DNA of 35,631 nucleotides, taken from contig NZ_RZQL01000036.1 in the NCBI RefSeq assembly GCF_003997935.1, positions 1 to 35,631 of the forward strand, read 5' to 3'. The notes beneath the pieces were generated by a model. The model did no database searches. It worked only from the letters and a program-made list of their open reading frames with translations, and was not told where the DNA came from. Within the stretch, counting starts at the first letter, position 1. Every line of letters begins with the position of its first letter. Below are positions 1 through 9,645 of the stretch, in pieces. Made by a program: the position numbers and the translations under genes. This stretch comes from Mesorhizobium sp. M7A.F.Ca.US.006.01.1.1 (GTDB taxonomy: Bacteria; Pseudomonadota; Alphaproteobacteria; Rhizobiales; Rhizobiaceae).

Positions 1-119
1 CTTTGGAAGAGCGCCGCGCGCCGATTTCGACGCGCCTGCGGCGCAGTCTTTTTTCAAGCCGCACTTGCTCCTGTCCGGAAAGCCGGTTCAGGGCGATGTG
101 CCAGGGACGTGTGGGCGAT

Positions 120-1010
120 ATGAATTTGCAGAGCATGACCGGTTTTGCGCGTGCCGTCGCCGAGCACGAAGGCACCTCGATCGCCTGGGAGGTCAAGTCC
201 GTCAACGGCAAGAGCGTCGAAGTACGGCTGCGGCTGCCGCAAGGCTTCGAGCGGTTGGAACCTACTGTCCGGCAGATACTTCAGAAGCGTTTTGCACGCG
301 GCAATTTTCAGGCGACGCTGACCATCGGCCGCGCCGTCGGCGCGCAGGCGCAGCCGGTCGTTAACGAAGCCTTCCTGAAGGACCTGGCTGGGCTCGCCAA
401 ACGGCTGCAGGAGCAATTCGGCGTTGCTGCGGCGACGTCAGATGGATTGCTTTCGCTGCGCGGCGTGCTCGACATTCCCGAAACTGTCGAAACCGATGAG
501 GCGAGGGCCGCGCTCGATGCCGCGATCATGGCCGCGCTCGAAGTGGCCTTGAACGGGCTCGAACAGGCACGGCAGGGCGAAGGGGCTGCGCTGGCTTTGC
601 TTCTGTCGGGTCATATCGACACAATCGAGGCGCTGACGCTGCGGGCAGAAGTGGATCCATCCCGCGAAACCGCGGTGATCCGCGAACGCATCGCCGAGCA
701 GGTCAGGCTGCTGATGGACGCTTCCGCCAATCTGGATGCCACCCGACTGCACATGGAGGCGGCGTTCCTGGCCACGAAGGCCGATATTCGCGAAGAGATC
801 GACCGGCTGAAAACGCATGTCGCATCCGGCCGGGCACTGCTGGTGGGCGGCGGCGCGGTCGGTCGCAAGCTCGATTTTCTGGCGCAGGAATTTAACCGCG
901 AATCGAATACGCTGTGTTCCAAGTCGAATGCCGCCGCCATCACCTCGATCGGGCTGGACCTGAAGGCGGTGGTCGACCAGTTTCGTGAACAGATCCAGAA
1001 TCTGGAGTAG
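120..1010 (+). CDS. yicC: YicC family endoribonuclease
   Basis: The 296-residue protein begins MNLQSMTGFAR, the usual start of YicC proteins. The N-terminal YicC domain covers about residues 1-155 and the C-terminal DUF1732 domain about 210-296, ending in the typical helix with EFNRESNTLCSKSN. Family members are cytoplasmic RNA-processing or stress-associated proteins; E. coli YicC is an endoribonuclease. The reading frame is open upstream to base 3, but I chose the ATG at 120 because the family motif starts there and the extra 39 residues look random. gmk follows after 3 bases, so the two are probably co-transcribed. Bases 1-119 may include the end of an upstream gene; one frame ends at a TGA at 121-123 that would overlap this start, but I could not identify it. 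Confidence 0.93.
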   Translation: MNLQSMTGFARAVAEHEGTSIAWEVKSVNGKSVEVRLRLPQGFERLEPTVRQILQKRFARGNFQATLTIGRAVGAQAQPVVNEAFLKDLAGLAKRLQEQFGVAAATSDGLLSLRGVLDIPETVETDEARAALDAAIMAALEVALNGLEQARQGEGAALALLLSGHIDTIEALTLRAEVDPSRETAVIRERIAEQVRLLMDASANLDATRLHMEAAFLATKADIREEIDRLKTHVASGRALLVGGGAVGRKLDFLAQEFNRESNTLCSKSNAAAITSIGLDLKAVVDQFREQIQNLE

Positions 1011-1013
1011 CCG

Positions 1014-1670
1014 ATGGTTGCCAAGGATTTGGGGTCCCGCATTCGCCGCCGGGGCCTGATGCTCGTCCTGTCGTCGCCATCCGGCGCCGGCAAGTCGACG
1101 ATCGCGCGCAATCTTCTGGAAAGCGATTCCAGCCTCGAACTGTCGGTCTCGGTCACCACCAGGCCGCGCCGCGGAAGCGAGATCGAAGGCGTTCACTATC
1201 ATTTCCGGACGATGCGCGAATTCGAGCGGCTTCGTGATTCCGACGCGCTGCTGGAGTGGGCCGAGGTGCATGGCAATTGCTATGCGACACCGCGCGAACC
1301 TGCCGAACTGGCCCTGTCTGAGGGACGCGACATGCTGTTCGACATCGACTGGCAAGGTGCCCAGCAGCTCAAGGAGAAGATGCGCGCCGACATCGTCTCG
1401 ATCTTCATCCTGCCGCCGTCGATGAAGGAGTTGAAGGCACGGCTGAAGCGCCGCGCCGAAGACCAGGAAGCGGTGATCGAAACGCGGTTGAAAAACGCCC
1501 GCAACGAGATCGAGCACTGGAAGGAATATGATTTCGTCATCGTCAATGACGACCTCGACCGCGCCTTCGCCGAAGTGCGCGGCATCGTCGTCGCCGAGCG
1601 GCTAAGACGCGACCGTCGGCCAGGCCTGTTCGATTTCGTCTCGGGACTGCTGGACGAGAAGACGGGCTGA
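1014..1670 (+). CDS. gmk: guanylate kinase
   Basis: This cytoplasmic enzyme phosphorylates GMP to GDP with ATP and so feeds GTP, dGTP and (p)ppGpp pools. The P-loop [10 protein letters not shown] lies near residues 20-29. It is followed by the GMP-binding segment SVTTRPRR and by GVHYHF, then the lid region, all in the family order. The length of 218 residues is normal. The start lies 3 bases after the yicC stop, a pairing common in proteobacteria. The gene ends only 5 bases from the stop of the convergent ASCH gene, leaving no room for a separate intrinsic terminator. Confidence 0.96.
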   Translation: MVAKDLGSRIRRRGLMLVLSSPSGAGKSTIARNLLESDSSLELSVSVTTRPRRGSEIEGVHYHFRTMREFERLRDSDALLEWAEVHGNCYATPREPAELALSEGRDMLFDIDWQGAQQLKEKMRADIVSIFILPPSMKELKARLKRRAEDQEAVIETRLKNARNEIEHWKEYDFVIVNDDLDRAFAEVRGIVVAERLRRDRRPGLFDFVSGLLDEKTG

Positions 1671-1675
1671 AGCCG

Positions 1676-2026
1676 CTACGGTGTGACAGCTGGGTAGTTG
1701 GATAGACGCATGCTATCGGCCGGCGTCAGATGTTCGACGATCTGCACGATGTCGGTCCATTCGATCTCAGGATAGTGCTCTCGCATCCCCGCCAGCATGA
1801 CATCCTTTGGCCATTCGCTTTCCCGCCCGACAAAGGCGGCAGCTTCCGACAACGGCATCTCCGTACAGCGCGTGACCCACACGATGGCTGTCGACGTGGC
1901 TTCACCATCGCAGACATAGCGCATGTAACCGGGCACGATTGTCGTTTCGCGCCAGCGTATGGTGGACGTCTTTTGCCCCGCCACAACAAGTGGGAAAAGT
2001 CGAGGCACCACCCCAAGTTCCTGCAT
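1676..2026 (-). CDS. ASCH domain-containing protein
   Basis: This is a 116-residue protein of the ASCH superfamily, a PUA-like beta-barrel fold thought to bind RNA or modified nucleotides. The signature is near the N terminus: LFPLVVAGQKTSTIRW matches the G-x-K-x(3-4)-R pattern, and a segment rich in acidic and aromatic residues follows (HYPEIEW). It is the last gene of the lptF-to-rsmA operon. The ATG at 2026 is preceded by AGGAG, which overlaps the rsmA stop codon. An alternative ATG at 2038 forms an ATGA overlap with that stop and adds four residues; either way translation is probably coupled to rsmA. The frame stays open far upstream inside rsmA, but that part is a shadow. The specific ligand is unknown. 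Confidence 0.85.
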   Translation of the reverse strand: MQELGVVPRLFPLVVAGQKTSTIRWRETTIVPGYMRYVCDGEATSTAIVWVTRCTEMPLSEAAAFVGRESEWPKDVMLAGMREHYPEIEWTDIVQIVEHLTPADSMRLSNYPAVTP

Positions 2027-2034
2027 GTCGCTCC

Positions 2035-2874
2035 TCATACCGCGTTGGTCAGCCGCACGAATTCCTCGACGCTGAGCGTCTCGGCGCGGCGTGTTGGATC
2101 GATGCCGGCGCGTTCGAGCAGGGCCTCGCCGCCGAGGCTTTTCACGCTTTGCCGCAGCATCTTGCGACGTTGGCCGAAGGCGGCTTCGGTGACGCGGCCG
2201 AGTTTCTTCACCTCGGCGGGCAGGGGGACCAGGCGCGGCACCAGATGCACCACCGAGGACGTGACCTTTGGCGGCGGCGTGAATGCCTGTGGCGGTACGT
2301 CGAAGGCGATCCTCGCCTCTGTCCGCCAGCCGGCAAGAACCCCCAGCCGGCCATAGCTGTCGCTGCCGGCGGGAGCGACGATGCGCTCGGCCACCTCGCG
2401 CTGGAACATCAAGGTCATCGAGGTGTAGAAAGGCGGCCAGTCGCTGACCGTCAACCAGCGCACCAGCAGCTCCGTGCCGATGTTGTAGGGCAGGTTGGCC
2501 ACGATCTTGACCGGGCCGCCATTGCCGGTCGCTCGACTGGCAAGGCCTGTGAAATCCGTCTTCAGCGCATCGCCGGAAACAACCTCCAGCCGGCCGGGAT
2601 AGTGGTCGGACACTTCGGCAAGAGCAGCCAAGCAACGTTCGTCACGTTCTATGGCGATGACGTGACGCGCCCCGTTGGCAAGCAAGGCGCGGGTCAGCCC
2701 GCCGGGACCAGGGCCGACCTCGATGACTGTTGCATCGGACAAGTCGCCGGCGGTGCGGGCGATCTTGCCGGTGAGGTTGAGGTCGAGCAGGAAATTCTGG
2801 CCGAGCGCCTTCTTTGCCTGTAGCCCATGACGCTCGATCACCTCGCGCAGCGGCGGCAGCCCGTCGATGCTCAT
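2035..2874 (-). CDS. rsmA: 16S rRNA (adenine1518/1519-N6)-dimethyltransferase RsmA (KsgA)
   Basis: RsmA dimethylates two adjacent adenines in the 3' hairpin of 16S rRNA late in 30S assembly, using S-adenosylmethionine. The 279-residue protein has the family N terminus with [11 protein letters not shown] (about 22-31), the SAM motif [12 protein letters not shown] (50-61) and the catalytic NLPY (127-130). I chose the ATG at 2874 because it gives the normal length and the usual start; a longer frame reaches 2931 but overlaps the end of pdxA. The gene lies 10 bases after pdxA, the classical surA-pdxA-ksgA order, and overlaps or abuts the downstream ASCH gene. Confidence 0.96.
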   Translation of the reverse strand: MSIDGLPPLREVIERHGLQAKKALGQNFLLDLNLTGKIARTAGDLSDATVIEVGPGPGGLTRALLANGARHVIAIERDERCLAALAEVSDHYPGRLEVVSGDALKTDFTGLASRATGNGGPVKIVANLPYNIGTELLVRWLTVSDWPPFYTSMTLMFQREVAERIVAPAGSDSYGRLGVLAGWRTEARIAFDVPPQAFTPPPKVTSSVVHLVPRLVPLPAEVKKLGRVTEAAFGQRRKMLRQSVKSLGGEALLERAGIDPTRRAETLSVEEFVRLTNAV

Positions 2875-2884
2875 GCCCGAGATC

Positions 2885-3913
2885 TCATGCGGCAACTGCC
2901 TTCGTGTTCGTGTCGGCCAGCCGCCGGGCAAGCTTCAGCGCCGCCATCAAGCTGTCGGGCCGCGCCACGCCCTTGCCGGCGATGTCGAAGGCGGTGCCGT
3001 GGTCGGGTGAGGTGCGGATGAAGGGCAGGCCGAGCGTGACATTGACCGCCTCGTCGAAAGCCAGCGCCTTGGCCGGGATCAGCGCCTGGTCGTGATACAT
3101 GCAAAGGGCCGCGTCGTAACCCGCCCGCGCCCGGATATGGAACAACGTGTCGGCCGGCAAAGGGCCGAAAGCGTCGATGCCTTCGGCACGCAGGATGTCG
3201 ACCGCCGGGCGCACGATCCGCTCGTCCTCGAGGCCCATGGCGCCGCCTTCACCGGCGTGTGGATTGAGCCCGGCAATCGCCAGCCGTGGCCTGGCGATGC
3301 CGAAGCGGCCGGTAAGGTCGGCAGCGGTGATGCGCGCGGTGGCGACGATCAGTTCGGTGGTCAGTGCCTTCGGCACCTCGGCCAGCGCGATGTGGATGGT
3401 GACGGGAACGGTGCGCAGGTCGGGTCCTGCCAGCATCATCACCGGCATCGCCTCGACGCCGCTGTGCCGGGCCGCCAGATGCGCCAGATACTCGGTGTGG
3501 CCGGGGAAGCGAAAGCCGGCATCGTAGAGCGGCTTCTTGGCGATGGGGCAGGTGACCACGGCCGAGGCTTCGCCGGCAAGGCAATCGGCGACGGCGCGGT
3601 CGATTGCCTCGATGGTGGCGGCCGCATTGGCCGGATCCGGCCGACCGGGACTGTCGATGCAGCCGGTGGCCAGCGGAACGATCGGCAAGGCGCGCGCAAA
3701 GACCTGCGCCGCTTGTGCCGGTGTGGCTTCGACGATCGGCAGCGAGATGCCGAGCAGGCGCGCCCGGGAAGCGATCAGCGCGGGATCGGCGAGCAGGTAG
3801 AAGGGGGGCAGGGCGGCAGCTTCGCGCGCCATAAAGGCGGCGATGGCGATCTCCGGCCCAATGCCGGACGGATCGCCGGCGCTCAACGCGAGCGCAGTCA
3901 CTGCGTTGCCCAC
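2885..3913 (-). CDS. pdxA: 4-hydroxythreonine-4-phosphate dehydrogenase PdxA
   Basis: PdxA oxidises 4-phosphohydroxy-L-threonine with NAD+ in DXP-dependent pyridoxal-phosphate synthesis. The 342-residue protein opens with [11 protein letters not shown], diagnostic for the family. The three histidine metal ligands are visible as His174 (TIHIAL), His219 (LNPHAGEGG) and His274 (MYHDQALIP), with the same mutual spacing as in E. coli PdxA. It starts one base after the stop of the SurA-type chaperone gene and is followed after 10 bases by rsmA, so it is an internal operon gene without its own promoter space. Confidence 0.96.
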   Translation of the reverse strand: MGNAVTALALSAGDPSGIGPEIAIAAFMAREAAALPPFYLLADPALIASRARLLGISLPIVEATPAQAAQVFARALPIVPLATGCIDSPGRPDPANAAATIEAIDRAVADCLAGEASAVVTCPIAKKPLYDAGFRFPGHTEYLAHLAARHSGVEAMPVMMLAGPDLRTVPVTIHIALAEVPKALTTELIVATARITAADLTGRFGIARPRLAIAGLNPHAGEGGAMGLEDERIVRPAVDILRAEGIDAFGPLPADTLFHIRARAGYDAALCMYHDQALIPAKALAFDEAVNVTLGLPFIRTSPDHGTAFDIAGKGVARPDSLMAALKLARRLADTNTKAVAA

Positions 3914-3914
3914 G

Positions 3915-4850
3915 TCAACGTTTGACGATGCGGGCTTTCGCCTTCAGCTCGTCGACATATTTCTTGCTGAGCGCGTCGGCATCCTTGTCGCCGGAGCCTT
4001 CGGCCTGGAACGCCATCTGGGCAACCTTGTCGTCGGAGACTTCGCGCGACGAGCAGATGCCGATGAATTCGACGCCGCGTTCGGTTTCGCGCGTGACGGT
4101 GGCACCGCCGACTTTGGTAGCCTTGATCTGCTCGGCCCAGTCCGGCGGCAGTTGCGGCGCCAGCACCCGGCCCAGATCGCGAACGGTGACGTCAATCAGG
4201 CCCTTGGCGAATTCGCGCGTCGTGTTGCAGCCGTTGAAGCGGGCGCGCATGGCGTCGGCCTCGCGCTTGCGTTTGCCCAGCGTCGCGCTGCGTTCAGCCG
4301 CCGGCACCACGAAGATGACCTGCTGCAGCATGTATTCGGTGGCGCTCGGTTTGGCGCCGCCCTTTTCGAGCATCTTCCTCACGAGATCCTGTTCGCTGAC
4401 GGCACCGGTGCCGTCGCCGGAACGGTAGCGCGCGCTCAAGGCCTGGTTCCAGGCCATCTGGGCGCGGATGAATTCCTTGAAGTGGCTCTTGGTGACGCCT
4501 GACTTCTCCATGACGCCGTCGAGCTGGCTGAGCTGCATCTTGTTGCTCGAGGCAAAGCGCTGATACGCAGCATCGACCTGCGCGTCGCCGATGCGGATAC
4601 CAAGCCGCTTGGCCTCGGCCATACGCAGCGTCTGGTCGATCATTTCCTGGCCGGCATCGCCCTTCTTGCGCTGCAGCTTCAGGAAGGCGGCGCGATGGGC
4701 GATGTCGCCGGTGGTGACCGGAATGTCGTTGACGACGTATTTGATCTCGCTGGCGAACGCCGGCGGCGTCATTACGGTGACCGACACGGACGTCGCCGCC
4801 ACGAGCAACGCGAAACCTGCTGAAAAGAGGTATTTCCTCATCGTTGGCAT
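3915..4850 (-). CDS. SurA-type periplasmic chaperone / peptidylprolyl isomerase
   Basis: The 311-residue protein has a Sec signal peptide (hydrophobic core about residues 10-32, cleavage probably after AFA). A SurA N-terminal-like helical region follows to about 160 ([14 protein letters not shown], then [14 protein letters not shown]). After it comes one parvulin-like region beginning [13 protein letters not shown]. SurA proteins escort outer-membrane beta-barrels, including LptD, across the periplasm, which fits the position directly after lptD and before pdxA. This member carries only one PPIase-like region, whereas E. coli SurA has two, and I do not see the full set of parvulin active-site residues, so it may be a chaperone only. 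A second ATG three codons in (4841) is an equally good start. Confidence 0.86.
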   Translation of the reverse strand: MPTMRKYLFSAGFALLVAATSVSVTVMTPPAFASEIKYVVNDIPVTTGDIAHRAAFLKLQRKKGDAGQEMIDQTLRMAEAKRLGIRIGDAQVDAAYQRFASSNKMQLSQLDGVMEKSGVTKSHFKEFIRAQMAWNQALSARYRSGDGTGAVSEQDLVRKMLEKGGAKPSATEYMLQQVIFVVPAAERSATLGKRKREADAMRARFNGCNTTREFAKGLIDVTVRDLGRVLAPQLPPDWAEQIKATKVGGATVTRETERGVEFIGICSSREVSDDKVAQMAFQAEGSGDKDADALSKKYVDELKAKARIVKR

Positions 4851-4940
4851 CCCAATTCTATCCCGGTCCCGCCCAATTTCATCTTTCCAGGTGCGCGAAA
4901 CCCGTGCCAGCCCTATGCGGCGAAACGATGTCGCCGATTG

Positions 4941-7361
4941 TTACTGGATCGTGTCGATGGCACTGGTCGACGAGCCGAAATCGCCGAGGGTGCGGAACGA
5001 CAGATTGAAGCCGATGGTCTGCGACACCTCCCTGGTGTTCAGATCGCGCGACTGCGAGTAGGTCATCAAATAAGTGAAGCAGGAATCGTTGTAGGCGAAA
5101 CCGACGCCGTCCTTGACCAGCAGGCTTTGCTGCAGGTCGTAGGTTCCTGTGCCGAAGACGCGCCAGTTTTCGGCGAGATGCGTGGATGCACCAAGCGTGA
5201 CCTCGTGGCGGTCGGTGGTGAAGCCGTACAGCGGCTGGGCCTGGATGAAGGCGTATTTGGCGCTCAGCGACACAGGCAGGCCGGAATAGGCGGCCTTCAC
5301 CTCGGCGCGGCGGATCTCGAAGCTCTGTTCGTCGAAACGGCCGCTGACCGAGGCCGCGAAGCCGTTGGGGCTGTTGATGCCGAACAGGCCGACATAATCG
5401 GACTTGGCCGTGTCGAGGCCGGAGTTTGCGCCGACATTGACCAGATCCGGCGCAGCGAACGAGTTCTCGCCGCCAATCTGGTAGGATTGGCCGAAGATGG
5501 CATTGGTGCCCCAGCCATTGTTGTACGAGCCGGAATAGCGGAAGCCGACATTGGCGCGCGAACCGCCTTCGACGCGGTCGTAACCGGAGAACTTGTCGCG
5601 TTCGAACAAGGTGGTCGCATCAAAGACCATGCTTTGGGCGTCTTCGTTGGGCACTGAGAGGCCGCCGACATATTGCTCGTTCGGACGCATGAAGACCTGT
5701 GCCATCGGTTCGATGACATGGCTGGACCCGCTGGCCATGGAAAACAGCACCGGCCAACGCATCTCGAGGCCTGCGGTTGCCATGTAACGAGCAAATGACG
5801 AGCGCATATCGTCCTGCTCGCCCAAATTTGTCGCCATCTGGTTGACGGCGATTAGCGAAGCCGACGACGCGTTGAGATAGTCGACGTCGCCCTGCAGCGC
5901 GAGCAATGGTGTCAGCACCAGCCCGCCATCGGTGACGAAGCTCCGCTTCCACTCGGCCTCGGCGGTGAGACGGCCCGATTCGCCTTCGACACCAGGGACA
6001 CGCTGTATGGGGGTGGAGAAAGTGTCATCGAGTTCGTCGCGGCGGATGACACGCGCGTTGACGTTGAGCGACAGCTGGCCGCCGGCCACCGACGCATCAG
6101 GAATATAGGCGTAGTCGAGCGACGGCAGCACCCAGGGCTGTTGTCCGCTTCGCGCAGAGGCGTTGTCGTCAGGCGTATCTTCCTGCACATCGAAATGCAT
6201 GGCGCGCACGTCGAAATAGTTGCGGCCGTTGAGGCCCGTCAAGTAGACCGACGACTGGTGGACGCTGCTATTGTACTTGTCGATGCCGTAGGTGTTCGAG
6301 AAGTTCTTGTCGGTCTGCAGCAGCACGTCCCAGCCGAAGTTCCAGCGTGAGTTGATGGCGAACTGCCCCTGGGTACCCATCATGCCGCGGAATTTGTTGG
6401 GATCGCCGGCGCTGCCCGAATTGACGTTGTGGCCAGAGCTGGAGGGGAAGGCAGTGGTGTCGAGGAAGGCGTCGGGATTCTGCTGGTGTATCCCGGCGAT
6501 CTTCAAGCTGTACTCGCCATTGTTGAAGCGCTGACGCCACTCGGCCTCACCGAGGAAACCCTGTCTGGTATAGCCGGTGCCGGTGACGGTCAGGTCGTAG
6601 GTCGGCGCCAATGCGAGATAATAGGGGACTTTCACGCCGACGCCGAGATCGCTCTTGTAGATGATGCTCGGGATCAGGAAGCCGCTCTTGCGCTTCACTG
6701 TCGGGTCGGCAATTTCGAATGCAGGCAGATAGGCAAGCGGAAAACCGAAGAACTCGAAATTCGCATTCTCGAAACGAACCGTCTTCTTCTCGCCGTTCCA
6801 GATGATCTTCTTGGCCTTGACGCGCCAGGTCGGCGCTTTGTCCGGCTTATCCTCGCACGGCTCGCAGGCGGTGTAGACGCCATTGTGGAAGGTGGTCAGC
6901 ACGCCGCCCATGCGTTCGGCGCTTTCGGCGGCGAAATAGGCCTTGTCGATGGTCTCGACCCGCAACGCGTTGACGAAGCCGTCGGCGAAGTCATCGGTGA
7001 TATCGATATGCTGCGAATTGATCTTGGTGCCGTCGCTGTTGATGACTTCGACGTTGCCGCTCGCAACCATCCGCTTGGTGTTGCGGTTGTACTCGACCCG
7101 CTGGGCGACAAGGCGATTGCCACCATAGTCGATTTGCACGCCACCGACGGCGGTCACCGTCTGGTTGTCGTTGTTGTAGACCAGCGTATCGGCGGCCAGC
7201 AGCATCTGCGAGCCGGCCGGAACCGAAGTCGCCATGTCGCCGACGTCCTGCGCAAGCGCCGGTGCCGGAACGGCGTAGGCAAGCACGCACGCCAAGGCGG
7301 TCGCCGCATAGAGGCGCGCCAAACCGGCCTGCCTGTTGCTGGGCAAAAACGCCTCCCTCAC
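4941..7361 (-). CDS. lptD: LPS-assembly outer membrane protein LptD
   Basis: LptD is the outer-membrane barrel that inserts lipopolysaccharide into the outer leaflet. The 806-residue protein has a signal peptide ending near ALAQ. An OstA/LptA-like beta-jellyroll follows (LLAADTLVYNNDNQTVTAVG, repeated V.Y.....M.A.GNV pattern, roughly 50-160), then a long beta-barrel rich in aromatic residues. Cysteines are visible in a CEPC pair in the N-terminal half and in one NDSCF near the C terminus. The E. coli protein depends on disulphides between these regions, so the pattern suggests at least one long-range disulphide. The start is a GTG that shares one base with the lptG stop (TAGTG), so translation is coupled. 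The downstream gene is the SurA-type chaperone. Confidence 0.95.
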   Translation of the reverse strand: MREAFLPSNRQAGLARLYAATALACVLAYAVPAPALAQDVGDMATSVPAGSQMLLAADTLVYNNDNQTVTAVGGVQIDYGGNRLVAQRVEYNRNTKRMVASGNVEVINSDGTKINSQHIDITDDFADGFVNALRVETIDKAYFAAESAERMGGVLTTFHNGVYTACEPCEDKPDKAPTWRVKAKKIIWNGEKKTVRFENANFEFFGFPLAYLPAFEIADPTVKRKSGFLIPSIIYKSDLGVGVKVPYYLALAPTYDLTVTGTGYTRQGFLGEAEWRQRFNNGEYSLKIAGIHQQNPDAFLDTTAFPSSSGHNVNSGSAGDPNKFRGMMGTQGQFAINSRWNFGWDVLLQTDKNFSNTYGIDKYNSSVHQSSVYLTGLNGRNYFDVRAMHFDVQEDTPDDNASARSGQQPWVLPSLDYAYIPDASVAGGQLSLNVNARVIRRDELDDTFSTPIQRVPGVEGESGRLTAEAEWKRSFVTDGGLVLTPLLALQGDVDYLNASSASLIAVNQMATNLGEQDDMRSSFARYMATAGLEMRWPVLFSMASGSSHVIEPMAQVFMRPNEQYVGGLSVPNEDAQSMVFDATTLFERDKFSGYDRVEGGSRANVGFRYSGSYNNGWGTNAIFGQSYQIGGENSFAAPDLVNVGANSGLDTAKSDYVGLFGINSPNGFAASVSGRFDEQSFEIRRAEVKAAYSGLPVSLSAKYAFIQAQPLYGFTTDRHEVTLGASTHLAENWRVFGTGTYDLQQSLLVKDGVGFAYNDSCFTYLMTYSQSRDLNTREVSQTIGFNLSFRTLGDFGSSTSAIDTIQ

Positions 7362-8443
7362 TAGCCGTCTTCCTTGTATAGCAGGAAAGTCACCCCGAAG
7401 AACATAGCCACCATGACCGGCACCCAGGCGGCTACGACAGTCGGCACGAATCCCGCCACGCCGAATGCCTTCACCAGCACCGAAACGACATAAAGCAGAA
7501 AGCCAGCGATGATGCCACCCAGAATCATCGTCGCCGACTGTCCCATCCTAGCAAATCGCATTGAAACCGTTGCCGCGATCAGCGTCATGGCGACGAGAAG
7601 GAACGGCAACGCCACGAGCGAATCAAACTGCATGGCAAAGGCATTTGCCTTGAGGCCGAAGGAGCGGGCAACCTCGATCTTTCCGGGCAGGTCGTAGAAG
7701 GGGATGGTTTCGGGGCGCGCCAGCCGCTCTTGCACGAATTCGGGCTTCAGATTGGTCGGTACGCGATCGGTTGCCGATGCCTGGATCGTGCCGTTCTGGA
7801 ACGTCTTGACGTCCTGCAATTCCCAATAGCCGTCGCGCAGGAAGGCACGGGCGGCGTCCTTGCGCTCGACGATGTTGCCTTGCGGATCGAGAATGAAAAA
7901 CACGACATCGGCCATTTCCAGGCCCTGGTTCAGGATGGCCCGCGCACCGATGATGGTGTCCCCCGAACTGGTTTTCTGCCGGATCCAGGGCGCGGCATCG
8001 GCCGAGACCGTATTCGATTTGCCGGAGCGCAGCTGGGTTTCGATCTGCTCGGACCAGGAGAATGCGTGCGCGGCGAGCGGATTGATGACGCCAACCGACA
8101 GGACGCCGAACAGCAAGGCTCCGATACAGCAGGGCAAGAGGAACTGCCAGGCGGAAACACCGGCGGAACGCGCGATGACCAGTTCGTAGCGCCGGTTCAG
8201 CGACACCAGCGTCGCCATCGCCGAGAAGAGACCGACGAACGGCACCGTCTGCAGCATGATCATCGGCATACGAAGGCCTGAAATGGCTACCGCCGTGCCG
8301 TAGGTGAAGCCGGGCAGGCCGGTGGTGCGGCCGGACAGCTCGGTGAAATCGATCAAAAACACCAGCGCCAGGAGGCCGATGAAGAACCAGATGGTGATCG
8401 TCACATAGCGGAAGAAGAAGTAGCGGCCCAGTGTCCAGCCCAT
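7361..8443 (-). CDS. lptG: LPS export ABC transporter permease LptG
   Basis: This inner-membrane permease of the LptB2FG transporter extracts LPS from the inner membrane and passes it to the periplasmic bridge. The 360-residue protein has the YjgP/YjgQ topology. Two or three N-terminal membrane segments (RYVTITIWFFIGLLALVFLI; MLQTVPFVGLFSAMATLVSL) are followed by the coupling-helix region NRRYELVIARSAGVSAWQ. A periplasmic jellyroll (about 125-260) and three C-terminal membrane segments come next. The start shares one base with the lptF stop (TGATG) and its own stop overlaps the lptD start by one base, a compact arrangement that should keep the subunits stoichiometric. Confidence 0.95.
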   Translation of the reverse strand: MGWTLGRYFFFRYVTITIWFFIGLLALVFLIDFTELSGRTTGLPGFTYGTAVAISGLRMPMIMLQTVPFVGLFSAMATLVSLNRRYELVIARSAGVSAWQFLLPCCIGALLFGVLSVGVINPLAAHAFSWSEQIETQLRSGKSNTVSADAAPWIRQKTSSGDTIIGARAILNQGLEMADVVFFILDPQGNIVERKDAARAFLRDGYWELQDVKTFQNGTIQASATDRVPTNLKPEFVQERLARPETIPFYDLPGKIEVARSFGLKANAFAMQFDSLVALPFLLVAMTLIAATVSMRFARMGQSATMILGGIIAGFLLYVVSVLVKAFGVAGFVPTVVAAWVPVMVAMFFGVTFLLYKEDG

Positions 8444-9645
8444 CAGCCGACCCCTTGCCCTGATGCGCCGCGCCTGGACAAACGCAATTTGAAAGCATTC
8501 CAGCTGTCAGCGATGCGCGAGGCGAAGTTTGTCATCCAGTCCGCCCAGGTCACGGGCAGTTCCAGTGTCCGGTTGGAGACGATGAACCAGATCGCCACCG
8601 CGGAAGCCACGATCGGCACACCATAGACCATATACGCATATTGCGGGACCTCATCCGCCTTGCTGGCGGCAAAAAAGCCCAGCCAGCGCACGAACAGCGA
8701 TATCGTGATCGCCGTGATCAGCGGATTGACGCGCGCCTCGCGGTGCGAGCGCGCATCCCCGGCGACCGCAAGCGCGATCAGCGCGAAAACCATGGAATAG
8801 GTCCATTCCGAGAACCGCTGGTTGACCTCGGCCCGGTATTCGTAGGGGTTCTGCTGATAATACTTGTCGTTGGCGCCCGGGTTGAGCAGGTACTGCGTCG
8901 TCTGGTCCTTGGGCAGGAGCGTCACCGCCGAAGCCGCCGCCATGAAGGCCGACATGTCGAAGGCATAGGAGGTGAAGCGGATGACGGAGAGATCGCCGGT
9001 CAGCGTTTTGCGATGGATGACGCCGTCATTCATCATCAGCACCTTTTCACCGCCGCGTTCGACGATGCTGCCGGTCTTGGCGTAGTAGACGAGGTTGACG
9101 CCCTCTTCGCGCGAATCGGCGACGAAAATGCCGCCCAGCCGATTGTTGGGAAGGCGCTCGCCGACCTGCAGGAACAAGCCGTCGTCAATCTTGCGGAAGG
9201 TGCCTTCCTGGATGATCAGCGACAACAGATCCGCGCGCGACGACGCCACCAGGGCCCGGTTCTTCTGCCGTGCGTAAGGGTCGATGCCGTTGTCTACGGC
9301 AAAGGAAAAAACGGCGGCGGCGAGCGCCAGCAACATGATCGGCCGCACGATCGTCCAGCGCGAGGCCCCCGCGGCGTTGACGACGGCGAGTTCGGAATCC
9401 GAATTCATGACACTGAGTGTCTGTGCGACCGCCACCACCAGCGCAAAAGGCACCACGATCGGGATGATGGACGGAAGGATGAGGGCGGCAACTTCGAAGA
9501 AGGTCAGCGCCGACTGGCCACTGTCGGTCACCAGATCGATCTTTGCCAGCACCTGCGTCGTCCATACGATCGCCAGCGTCCACACAAGAGCGGCCATGAA
9601 GACCACGAAAGCGCGGCGCATGATGTAGCGTTCAACGACCTTCAT
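8443..9645 (-). CDS. lptF: LPS export ABC transporter permease LptF
   Basis: LptF is the partner permease of LptG. The 400-residue protein begins MKVVERYIMRRA, a typical LptF start. It has N-terminal membrane segments up to about residue 85, the coupling segment SDSELAVVNAAGASRW, a periplasmic domain (about 130-300) and three C-terminal membrane segments followed by a basic tail. It is the first gene of the minus-strand lptF-lptG-lptD-surA-pdxA-rsmA-ASCH operon, and the operon promoter must lie in the 350-base space shared with the divergent pepA gene. lptA, lptB and lptC are not in this window. Confidence 0.95.
   Translation of the reverse strand: MKVVERYIMRRAFVVFMAALVWTLAIVWTTQVLAKIDLVTDSGQSALTFFEVAALILPSIIPIVVPFALVVAVAQTLSVMNSDSELAVVNAAGASRWTIVRPIMLLALAAAVFSFAVDNGIDPYARQKNRALVASSRADLLSLIIQEGTFRKIDDGLFLQVGERLPNNRLGGIFVADSREEGVNLVYYAKTGSIVERGGEKVLMMNDGVIHRKTLTGDLSVIRFTSYAFDMSAFMAAASAVTLLPKDQTTQYLLNPGANDKYYQQNPYEYRAEVNQRFSEWTYSMVFALIALAVAGDARSHREARVNPLITAITISLFVRWLGFFAASKADEVPQYAYMVYGVPIVASAVAIWFIVSNRTLELPVTWADWMTNFASRIADSWNAFKLRLSRRGASGQGVG

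Noticed and set aside
1..119. C-terminal end of an upstream gene such as mltG
   Set aside because: One frame ends at 121-123 overlapping the yicC start, but its codons look poor and no protein was recognised, so it is left unannotated.
438..1517. 359-codon minus-strand frame across yicC and gmk
   Set aside because: It is a shadow of two well-identified genes and shows no domain.
3092..3925. 277-codon plus-strand frame opposite pdxA
   Set aside because: It has shadow composition, and pdxA is supported by its metal ligands.
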